Shown: positions 1-6,158 of the stretch, piece by piece
Position numbering within the stretch: the first letter of the stretch is position 1
Layout of the letters: each line of letters starts with the position of its first letter
Source of the DNA: Gammaproteobacteria bacterium
GTDB taxonomy: Bacteria > Pseudomonadota > Gammaproteobacteria > Xanthomonadales > Marinicellaceae
NCBI GenBank assembly: GCA_030426065.1
Contig: JAUHZH010000021.1
Coordinates: forward strand, 1 to 12,262
DNA length: 12,262 bases
Reading direction: 5' to 3'
Notes under the pieces: generated by a model
What the model was told of the DNA's origin: nothing
Database searches by the model: none
Seen by the model: only the letters and a program-made list of their open reading frames with translations
Program-made: the position numbers and the translations under genes

Positions 1-2649
1 CCATTGGTTCAGACCGGCTTTCAAAGCCATATCGGTGGAAAACAACACCGATTCATGTTCGTCAGTGATGCTCAGGGTGGCCTCATCGGCTTGTGCTGAC
101 CAGATGTATATTGTTGCTTGGTCTTTCTTGTCGTCGGTATAAGCCCACGGAAAAGGTTTGCGGTCCCAGCTGCCTTTCTCTTTGATGTCATTGATGGGGA
201 AAACGGTCAACTCACCCGTTTTGGTGTCATCCAGTTTTTGGATCGGCGCCACATCAGCGACGAAAACGGAACGGCCATGGGTGCCCAAAACCAACTCATT
301 TTCTCTCGGGTGGACGATCAAATCATGGACCGGCACGGTGGGCAAGTCTCGGCCCAGCATGTGCCAGGAGTCGCCCAAATCGGTTGAAACATAAATGCCC
401 TTGTCGGTGCCGACATAGACCACTTGATCATTTTTGGGGTCTTCTTTGACCACATTGATGGTTTCATTGGGCAGGCCTTTGGCTTTGTTTTTCCATGTTT
501 TGCCCAAATCTTTGGTCAGGTACAAATACGGTTTGATGTCATCGTCTCGGTAACCGTTCAATGACAACCATGCCCGTTTCTTTTTGTGTGGCGAAGCCAT
601 CACGCGACTGACCCATTTGTCTTGCGGCAGTTTTTTGTTGACCTGACGCCAATCCTCACCACCGTTGTCAGTGACCCAAACCAAACCGTCATCGGTACCA
701 GCCCAAATCAAGCCAAACTTCAAAGGCGATTCAGAGACCGAGGTGATGGTGGCGAATGGGACGTTGCCGCGTTTTTTCGAGCGCGTCAAGTCGCCAGAAA
801 TTTCGACCCAATCGTTGCCTTTATTCATGCTGCGAAACAGTTTTTGACCGGCAAAGTAAACGATGTCCAAATTGTGGGTCGAGAGCATCACGGGTGAATT
901 CCAGTTTTTGCGCAAGGATTCTTCACCGACATAGTTGGGTGGTGTGATTTTCTTGGGCCCTTTGCCACTGCTCAAACGGAAATAATTGCCAAACTGAAAG
1001 CCGACATAAGTCATTTTGTCGGTGTCATCGATGTTGACGTGCATGCCATCACCGCCGAACAAGCGTTCCCAGGACTCGCCTCGGGTCCAGTCATTTTGGC
1101 TGGAGCCTTTCAATGTGCCGTTGTCTTGCAGGCCGCCATAGATGTTGTAAGGCTTTTCCATGTCAACGGCAATGGTGTAGAACTGGCCAACGGGCTGCTG
1201 GTCGATTTTTTTCCAAGTTTGGCCGCCGTCATGGCTTTCATCGACACCGCCGTCGTTGCCCACCATGATGTGATTGCTGTGTTCTGGGTGGATCCAAAGG
1301 GCTTGAAAATCAGCATGTGTGGTTGAATTCCAGGCCGATTGCCAGGTTGCACCACCGTCGGTGGACTTGATCAAAGGCACACCCGTGGCGTACACCGTGT
1401 CTTCGTCATTGGGGTCCACTTTGATTTGACCAAAATAATAACCATAGGAATACACCACGCCTTGGATGTCTTCTTTGTGTGTGCGTCTAAAGCTTTTGCC
1501 AGCATCGTCCGAGCGGTAAACTTCGAGTGAGCGGATGTCGACGTTGAATAAGTTGGCGTTGTCGTCGGCCAATTGGTCAATCAGGTCCTGTGGTTTCAAT
1601 TCTCCTTGTTCGACTTGTTTGACCACTGATTCTCCGGTCATCTCCTTGGGGAAGGCGTTGGCGCGCAACCACGATTCGATGGCCTTGACGTCTTGACTGA
1701 GAAACGCGTCATTGTCCATATATTTCAAGCGCTTGGTGGTGACTGCCTGATCTCCCAAGTCCCATTCGCTTTCAGGCAAGGGTGTTTGGTTGTCGAGTGA
1801 CAGGTAAACCACATTGGGGTTGCTCACTGATGTGGTGATGCCCAAACGGCCCATGTGCTCACCATATGGCAAGCCTTGGGTCACTTTGTCCCAGTTGTCA
1901 CCGCCGTCTTCACTGCGGTACACGGCCGAACCTTTGCCGCCTTCGACAAAATCCCAGGCTTTGCGTGAACGGTCCCATGCCGTGGCGATCAAAACGCCTT
2001 CAGGTGTTTGTGCCACATCAATGAAACCGGTGTAGCCTTTGCCTTCGATCAGGGTTTCCCAGTTGTTTCCGCCATCGGTGCTGCGGTACAGGCCGCGTTG
2101 GCCGCCTTTGGAATACAATTTGCCCAATGCAGCGACGTAGATGGTGTTGCTGTCTTTTTGATCAACCAGGATGCGTCCGATCCGATCGGAACTGCCCAAG
2201 CCTTTGTAAACCCAAGATGCACCGCCGTCTTTTGACTGGTATACGCCCATGCCGCCATAAGATGAGCGCGAAGAATTGTTTTCACCGGTGCCCAACCACA
2301 AAGTTTCGGAGTCATTGGGGTCGATCGCCAATGAGCCGACAATCTGACTCGGTAAATGATCGGTTATGGGTTTGAATGTGGTGCCGTTGTTGGTGCTTTT
2401 CCAAACCCCGCCTGATGCGTAACCGACATAAATCACATGGGGTTGGTCGTGGGGTCTGATGACATCCACTGCCCGACCACCTTGAAAGATGGGGCCGACG
2501 TTGCGCCAAGTGACGCCGGAGTAGGGCGTGTTGTTGCGCATGTCTTGGTGGAGGTCCCAAGCGGCTTTTTGGTGCTTGTAAGTTGAGGGTATTTCGGCCA
2601 TGGCTTGGCTGGTCAAAAATGCCAAAGCCAATAGGGTGGTGGTTTTCAT
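1..2649 (-). CDS. Exported Asp-box (BNR/sortilin-like) beta-propeller protein, C-terminus cut by window edge
   Basis: An open frame of 883 codons runs without a stop from the ATG at 2649 to the left edge, so the C-terminus is missing. AGGA lies 7 bases before the ATG. Residues 1-18 (MKTTTLLALAFLTSQAMA) form a Sec signal peptide with an A-x-A cleavage site, so the protein is exported. About eleven Asp-box motifs (S/T-x-D-x-G-x-x-W/F) start near residues 85, 139, 190, 246, 380, 429, 472, 607, 660, 712 and 755, each on a propeller blade turn. GTHGR at 789-793 is typical near the end of the propeller in the family often labelled VPS10/sortilin-like or 'glycosyl hydrolase, BNR repeat'. A charged, probably helical insert at about 285-370 separates boxes four and five. 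The fold class is well supported. Enzyme activity is not: the Asp-box is structural, and I see no sialidase FRIP motif near the N-terminus. It could equally be a binding or scaffold protein of the cell surface. Confidence 0.85.
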   Translation of the reverse strand, partial: MKTTTLLALAFLTSQAMAEIPSTYKHQKAAWDLHQDMRNNTPYSGVTWRNVGPIFQGGRAVDVIRPHDQPHVIYVGYASGGVWKSTNNGTTFKPITDHLPSQIVGSLAIDPNDSETLWLGTGENNSSRSSYGGMGVYQSKDGGASWVYKGLGSSDRIGRILVDQKDSNTIYVAALGKLYSKGGQRGLYRSTDGGNNWETLIEGKGYTGFIDVAQTPEGVLIATAWDRSRKAWDFVEGGKGSAVYRSEDGGDNWDKVTQGLPYGEHMGRLGITTSVSNPNVVYLSLDNQTPLPESEWDLGDQAVTTKRLKYMDNDAFLSQDVKAIESWLRANAFPKEMTGESVVKQVEQGELKPQDLIDQLADDNANLFNVDIRSLEVYRSDDAGKSFRRTHKEDIQGVVYSYGYYFGQIKVDPNDEDTVYATGVPLIKSTDGGATWQSAWNSTTHADFQALWIHPEHSNHIMVGNDGGVDESHDGGQTWKKIDQQPVGQFYTIAVDMEKPYNIYGGLQDNGTLKGSSQNDWTRGESWERLFGGDGMHVNIDDTDKMTYVGFQFGNYFRLSSGKGPKKITPPNYVGEESLRKNWNSPVMLSTHNLDIVYFAGQKLFRSMNKGNDWVEISGDLTRSKKRGNVPFATITSVSESPLKFGLIWAGTDDGLVWVTDNGGEDWRQVNKKLPQDKWVSRVMASPHKKKRAWLSLNGYRDDDIKPYLYLTKDLGKTWKNKAKGLPNETINVVKEDPKNDQVVYVGTDKGIYVSTDLGDSWHMLGRDLPTVPVHDLIVHPRENELVLGTHGRSVFVADVAPIQKLDDTKTGELTVFPINDIKEKGSWDRKPFPWAYTDDKKDQATIYIWSAQADEATLSITDEHESVLFSTDMALKAGLNQW

Positions 2650-2678
2650 GCTGTTATCCTGATCCTGAACAGCTTATA

Positions 2679-2706
2679 ATTATCAGCACTTTTGAAACAC
2701 ACACAA
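2679..2706 (-). promoter_or_regulatory. Possible promoter of the Asp-box protein
   Basis: On the minus strand, TTGTGT (2706-2701) is followed after 16 bases by GATAAT (2684-2679), 30 bases upstream of the start codon. The -10 box matches the sigma-70 consensus at 5 of 6 positions but the -35 box is poor. A perfect TATAAT on the plus strand overlaps at 2675-2680 without a good -35 partner, so the assignment in this divergent gap is weak. Confidence 0.3.
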
Positions 2707-2803
2707 GGGTTTTACTCCGGTGTGACTCAATTTGTGACTTTTGAACCATGTCCAAAACCGTGGGTCAAAGTATCATCACATCATCATTTATAGATTGTTA
2801 ACC

Positions 2804-4654
2804 ATGTCAGATTCATCGCGCAACCCATTCATCACCCTGTTCCACATCCTCACCAAACCATTCATATGGTTGGCCAATTTCACGCGTCATGCTTTGCTGC
2901 TGATTCTGTTGGTTGTTGTGGTGAGTTTTTGGGTCGATTTTGGACCCGAATTGAACCCCCAAACGGCACTGGTGTTGGCGCCGAAAGGGTATGTGGTGGA
3001 ACAGTACAGTGGAGATGCGGTCAGTCAGGCTTTGGGCAATTTACAAAACAACCGGATCCCTGAAACCCGTTTGAGGGATTTGATCCGTGCCGTTGATGTG
3101 GCCGCCACAGATGCCAATATTTCGGCGCTGGTGATCAATCCAGATTACATGTGGGGTGCCGGTTTGGCTCATTTGCGTGAATTAGGCCGGGCCATTGAAC
3201 GGTTCAGAAAAGCCAGCAACAAACCGGTCATTGCCATCGCCAGCAACCTGTCGCAATCACAATATTACCTGGCCACCTTGGCCGACGAAATCATCATGGA
3301 TCCGCAGGGGTTCTTGTTCATTCAAGGTTTTGGCTCTTACCGCAATTACTTCAAAGACGGGCTGGATAAACTCGGGGTAGATGTTCACCTGTTCAAAGTG
3401 GGTGAATACAAATCGGCTGCCGAGCCGTATGTGCGCAACGACATGTCACAAGAAGCCAAGGAAGCGGGTCTGCATTACATGAATGATTTGTGGGAGACCT
3501 ATTTGTCAGACATCGCTTCGCGGCGTGAACTCAATGTAGAGGACCTGACCACTTACGTTGATGAACAAGCCAAAAGGCTGATGGAAAAAGACGGTTCAGT
3601 GGCTGACATGGCGGTTTCATCTGGTTTGGTGGATTTTGTTAAAAAACGCAGTTTCATGCACAAACACGTGGCTGAAAAATCGTCATTTGATGATGACAAC
3701 ATCCGGTTCCGCGGCATTGATTTTGAAGACTACTTGTTGTTGGACGATGACCAGTCAGAGCTGATGTTGAAAGACCAGGTGGCTGTGGTGGTGGCTGAAG
3801 GTGCCATCATGTCAGGCAAACAAGAACCGGGTGTGATTGGTGGTGATTCGACTTCGGCTTTACTGCAAGCGGCGCGCACCACGCACAGCATCAAAGCGGT
3901 GGTCCTGCGGGTCAACAGCCCAGGCGGCGGCGTTTATCCATCAGAACAAATTCGCCGTGAGGTGGAGCAGTTGAAAATAGCCGGCAAACCGGTGGTGGTT
4001 TCGATGGGCAATGTCGCGGCTTCGGGTGGTTACTGGATTTCGATGTCGGCCAACAGCATTTGGGCCGATGAAGCCACCATCACAGGCTCGATTGGGATTT
4101 ATGGCTTGTTGATGAACTACCCCAAACTGTTCAACAAACTGGGCATCAGCACCGATGGCGTGGGCACCACCAAGTGGATTGGCGCCTTTGATCCCAGCAA
4201 AGACTTGGACGAAGAATTCGCCCAGCTGATCCAGAGCAACATCGAATACGGTTACCAACAATTCATTGGCTCAGTGGCTGCGGCACGAAACCTGGAAGTG
4301 GACATGGTGGATCGCATCGCCCGTGGGCGTGTCTGGACCGCCAAACAAGGCAAGGATTTGGGCTTGATTGACCACATGGGTGGATTGAGTGAAGCCATTG
4401 CCGACGCTGCCCAGCAGGCTCAATTGAACCGGTATGGCGTCCAATGGGTAGAAGAAACCATGAGTTTCAAAGACCAATTGATGGTTGATGTGTTGGCCAA
4501 AGCGACTGAATTTCTGCCGCAAAACGTTCACATGAAGCCCAGTATAGAAGCTTATTTGGCACCGATTCAGTCGCAATTGGCCGTGATTTTGGGCAACCAA
4601 CAAAATGGCGTGGCTCAATTGGCTCATTGCCAGTGTGAGTGGCAGTTAAACTGA
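2804..4654 (+). CDS. sppA: Signal peptide peptidase SppA, 67K type (protease IV)
   Basis: A membrane-anchored S49 serine protease that degrades cleaved signal peptides, with its active site on the periplasmic side. From the ATG at 2804 the protein is 616 residues, against 618 in E. coli. An in-frame TTG at 2741 would add 21 residues, but the cytoplasmic start MSDSSRNPF fits the family better. A single membrane segment lies at about 30-44. The two tandem S49 domains of the long form are present. Lys203 in GEYKSAAEP aligns with the catalytic lysine of E. coli (K209), and Ser407 in NVAASGGYW aligns with the nucleophile (S409). SPGGGVYPS precedes the serine domain as expected. No strong Shine-Dalgarno or clear promoter is visible upstream. 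No terminator follows before the rpoH promoters, so some read-through into rpoH is possible. Confidence 0.95.
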   Translation: MSDSSRNPFITLFHILTKPFIWLANFTRHALLLILLVVVVSFWVDFGPELNPQTALVLAPKGYVVEQYSGDAVSQALGNLQNNRIPETRLRDLIRAVDVAATDANISALVINPDYMWGAGLAHLRELGRAIERFRKASNKPVIAIASNLSQSQYYLATLADEIIMDPQGFLFIQGFGSYRNYFKDGLDKLGVDVHLFKVGEYKSAAEPYVRNDMSQEAKEAGLHYMNDLWETYLSDIASRRELNVEDLTTYVDEQAKRLMEKDGSVADMAVSSGLVDFVKKRSFMHKHVAEKSSFDDDNIRFRGIDFEDYLLLDDDQSELMLKDQVAVVVAEGAIMSGKQEPGVIGGDSTSALLQAARTTHSIKAVVLRVNSPGGGVYPSEQIRREVEQLKIAGKPVVVSMGNVAASGGYWISMSANSIWADEATITGSIGIYGLLMNYPKLFNKLGISTDGVGTTKWIGAFDPSKDLDEEFAQLIQSNIEYGYQQFIGSVAAARNLEVDMVDRIARGRVWTAKQGKDLGLIDHMGGLSEAIADAAQQAQLNRYGVQWVEETMSFKDQLMVDVLAKATEFLPQNVHMKPSIEAYLAPIQSQLAVILGNQQNGVAQLAHCQCEWQLN

Positions 4655-4670
4655 CCCAACCATAGGCACA

Positions 4671-4698
4671 TTGCAGGGAGTTTAAACTGTGTTATAAT
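4671..4698 (+). promoter_or_regulatory. Sigma-70-type promoter of rpoH
   Basis: TTGCAG (4671-4676), a 16-base spacer, then a perfect TATAAT (4693-4698). Transcription would begin near 4705, giving an rpoH leader of about 107 bases. The site begins 16 bases after the sppA stop codon. Confidence 0.7.
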
Positions 4699-4724
4699 CC
4701 CGCTTCCGTTGCTCATTGGAGGAC

Positions 4725-4752
4725 GGAACTTCAGGTTGATCATTCAGTCTAA
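4725..4752 (+). promoter_or_regulatory. Sigma-E (RpoE)-type promoter of rpoH
   Basis: GGAACTT (4725-4731) is followed after 15 bases by GTCTAA (4747-4752), an essentially perfect match to the envelope-stress sigma-E consensus. The start would fall near 4758-4760, leaving a leader of about 53 bases. E. coli rpoH also has a sigma-E promoter (P3), so the arrangement matches known biology. It lies downstream of the sigma-70-type site. Confidence 0.75.
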
Positions 4753-4811
4753 ATGGTCAGCAAATTAACTTGGTCATTGGCTCGTAAGCGATGACATACA
4801 AGGAGAAAAAA

Positions 4812-5663
4812 ATGACAGCAAACATCAAAAACCTACCTGTGCCTTCAGTGACGGGATCACTGGAGTCATACATCACAGCGGTCAACCAAATACCCGTGCT
4901 TTCTCAAGAAGAAGAAAAGTCACTGGCCGACCGCGTGCGCGATCACAACGATTTAGAAGCGGCTCACACACTGGTGATGTCTCACCTGCGATTCGTCGTC
5001 TATGTGGCCAAAGGCTATTCAGGCTATGGACTGCCCGTTGGTGATTTGATTCAAGAAGGCAACATCGGCTTGATGAAAGCCATCAAACGATTTGATTCAG
5101 AACACAAAGTGCGACTGGTGTCGTTCGCTGTTCACTGGATCCGCGCAGAAATACATGAATTCATTTTGAAAAACTGGCGCATTTTGAAAGTGGCGACCAC
5201 CAAGGCCCACCGCAAGCTGTTTTTCAATTTACGTAAGAACAAAAAGCGTTTGGGTTGGTTCTCAAACGAAGAAGTTCAACAAGTGGCCAAAGATTTGGAT
5301 GTCAAACCAGAAGTGGTTGTCGAAATGGAGTCTCGCCTACATGGACAGGATGTTTCGTTCGACCTGCCGGTGGATGACGACGAAGAAAGCAATTACTCGC
5401 CACAAGCTTGGTTGGCCAGTTCATCGCCAACCCCAGAAGCGGTTTTGATCAAAGACACCGAGTCGGACAAAAACCACAATGCTTTGTTCAAAGGCTTGGA
5501 CAAATTGGATGAGCGTTCTCTGGACATCATACAAAGCCGTTGGTTGGTGGATAAAAAAGCCACCTTGCAAGATTTGGCGGCCAAGTACGAAGTGTCGGCT
5601 GAGCGCATCCGTCAATTGGAAGCCGCTGCATTGAAAAAGCTGAAAACACAAATGGCGGTTTAA
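4812..5663 (+). CDS. rpoH: RNA polymerase sigma-32 factor, heat-shock (RpoH)
   Basis: The alternative sigma factor that directs RNA polymerase to heat-shock promoters. The ATG at 4812 is preceded by AGGAG (4801-4805) with 6 bases between, giving 283 residues against 284 in E. coli. An in-frame ATG at 4791 would add seven residues but has no ribosome binding site and lies in a leader hairpin. Region 2 is highly conserved: core-binding helix around 76-98 (GDLIQEGNIGLMKAI), then the promoter-melting stretch VRLVSFAVHWIRAEIHEF. HRKLFFNLR at 133-141 is the RpoH box that distinguishes sigma-32 from other group 3 factors; its first residue is His where E. coli has Gln. Region 4.2 (about 251-279, ending VSAERIRQLEAAALKKLK) is the -35-binding helix-turn-helix. 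The commonly seen ftsEX neighbours are absent and sppA sits upstream instead. An intrinsic terminator follows. Confidence 0.97.
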   Translation: MTANIKNLPVPSVTGSLESYITAVNQIPVLSQEEEKSLADRVRDHNDLEAAHTLVMSHLRFVVYVAKGYSGYGLPVGDLIQEGNIGLMKAIKRFDSEHKVRLVSFAVHWIRAEIHEFILKNWRILKVATTKAHRKLFFNLRKNKKRLGWFSNEEVQQVAKDLDVKPEVVVEMESRLHGQDVSFDLPVDDDEESNYSPQAWLASSSPTPEAVLIKDTESDKNHNALFKGLDKLDERSLDIIQSRWLVDKKATLQDLAAKYEVSAERIRQLEAAALKKLKTQMAV

Positions 5664-5682
5664 GCGAAATAACACCGTTTTG

Positions 5683-5709
5683 AAAGGCCGCGTTATGCGG
5701 CCTTTTGTT
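5683..5709 (+). terminator. Intrinsic terminator of rpoH
   Basis: A perfect 9-bp stem, AAAGGCCGC (5683-5691) with GCGGCCTTT (5697-5705), closes a 5-base loop and runs into a short T tract. It begins 20 bases after the rpoH stop codon. Confidence 0.88.
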
Positions 5710-5744
5710 TGTAAATCAAAAAAAAATTACACGGCTTTTAAGAG

Positions 5745-5760
5745 TGTGACAAACCTCACA
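5745..5760 (+). promoter_or_regulatory. CRP/Clp-family operator (perfect TGTGA-N6-TCACA)
   Basis: TGTGA (5745-5749) and TCACA (5756-5760) are separated by six bases, an exact match to the core of the CRP consensus that Clp of xanthomonads also reads. Its centre (5752.5) lies 41.5 bases before an A at 5794, seven to eight bases past a TACAAT box. That is the geometry of a class II CRP-activated promoter. An A-rich stretch (5713-5730) lies just upstream and could act as an UP element. Confidence 0.65.
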
Positions 5761-5780
5761 GATTTATCCACCTCAAGATT

Positions 5781-5786
5781 TACAAT
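5781..5786 (+). promoter_or_regulatory. -10 box of the CRP-dependent small-RNA promoter
   Basis: TACAAT matches the sigma-70 -10 consensus at 5 of 6 positions. The sequence 17 bases upstream (ACAGAT) is a poor -35 box and overlaps the CRP site, as expected of an activator-dependent class II promoter. The predicted start is about A5794. Confidence 0.55.
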
Positions 5787-5793
5787 GGATACC

Positions 5794-5878
5794 AAGTTAG
5801 AGATCAAGGTCACACACCCTTTTCCCCCTTTTCTTGATCTTTTGACCGAGAAAGACCGCCGCCCAGCGGTCTTTTGCA
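5794..5878 (+). ncRNA. Candidate small regulatory RNA, about 85 nt
   Basis: This is inferred from signals and not recognised as a known family. The predicted transcript starts near 5794, under a class II CRP site and -10 box, and ends at a strong intrinsic terminator. Its 5' part folds into an 8-bp stem, AGATCAAG (5801-5808) with CTTGATCT (5833-5840), around a 24-base loop. The loop and adjoining stem contain a 19-base pyrimidine-only run (5817-5835) that includes five consecutive C. Such exposed C/U tracts in bacterial small RNAs commonly pair with purine-rich ribosome binding sites. An alternative pairing of GGTCA (5808-5812) with TGACC (5843-5847) would compete with the first stem. No open frame with a ribosome binding site is credible here. 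Alternatively, the region could be only an untranslated leader for the downstream TusA-like gene. Confidence 0.5.
5851..5875 (+). terminator. Intrinsic terminator ending the candidate small RNA
   Basis: A perfect 9-bp stem, AAAGACCGC (5851-5859) with GCGGTCTTT (5866-5874), has a 6-base loop and a short T run. It is a second terminator 168 bases beyond that of rpoH, with no protein gene between them, which implies a separate transcript ends here. The near-symmetric A and T runs mean it may also work on the minus strand. Confidence 0.82.
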
Positions 5879-5888
5879 TTTCTGGGGT

Positions 5889-5916
5889 TTGAAAAAAACC
5901 ATTCCAACCATACAAT
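5889..5916 (+). promoter_or_regulatory. Promoter of the TusA-like gene, probably giving a leaderless mRNA
   Basis: TTGAAA (5889-5894), a 16-base spacer and TACAAT (5911-5916) each match the sigma-70 consensus at 5 of 6 positions. Six bases separate the -10 box from the A of the ATG at 5923, so transcription would begin at or within a base or two of the start codon. Confidence 0.55.
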
Positions 5917-5922
5917 GCCACC

Positions 5923-6150
5923 ATGACAACTGACACTCACATTGATGCCCGTGGTTTGACCTGCCCGATGCCTTTGATGCTTTTGAAGCAAGCCATGGCA
6001 GCGCAGGATGATGCCCCAAAGTTCACGATCAGGGTCACGGACCCACATGCTGAATTGGATTTGATCACTTGGTGTGAGCGCATGGGCCATGCCCTGGCCA
6101 CATTGCCTTCAAATGAAGAAAACAGTTGGTTGTTTCAAGTCACCCGTTGA
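5923..6150 (+). CDS. Small TusA-family (SirA/YedF-like) sulfur-carrier protein
   Basis: A 75-residue cytoplasmic protein with the TusA-family signature near its start: DARGLTCPMP, with Cys14 in the C-P-x-P motif. In this family the cysteine carries persulfide sulfur for tRNA thiolation, molybdenum cofactor synthesis or sulfur oxidation. The length is close to the 75-81 residues usual for the family. I cannot tell TusA itself from YedF-type or other paralogues. No Shine-Dalgarno sequence precedes the ATG, consistent with the leaderless start described for the promoter. It is convergent with the DUF899 gene, with only 8 bases between the stop codons and no separate terminator. Confidence 0.85.
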   Translation: MTTDTHIDARGLTCPMPLMLLKQAMAAQDDAPKFTIRVTDPHAELDLITWCERMGHALATLPSNEENSWLFQVTR

Positions 6151-6158
6151 TCGGTGAA

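Noticed and set aside
118..2560. Many open frames of 60-100 codons on the plus strand and in other minus frames
   Set aside because: They lie inside the continuous 883-codon Asp-box frame, lack ribosome binding sites and have no recognisable motifs; they are shadows of that gene.
2675..2680. Perfect TATAAT on the plus strand as an sppA promoter
   Set aside because: The best -35 candidate at 16-18 bases (TGTTAT) is poor and the box overlaps the opposite-strand promoter candidate, so it is not listed as a feature.
5680..5892. 70-codon open frame on the plus strand across the rpoH-tusA gap
   Set aside because: It runs through two intrinsic terminators, the CRP site and the promoter, and has a low-complexity product. 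The regulatory reading explains the region better.
5727..6090. Minus-strand frames of 69-97 codons over the small-RNA region and TusA-like gene
   Set aside because: They are antisense to a recognised gene and a terminator, have no plausible ribosome binding site, and their composition does not look like a protein.
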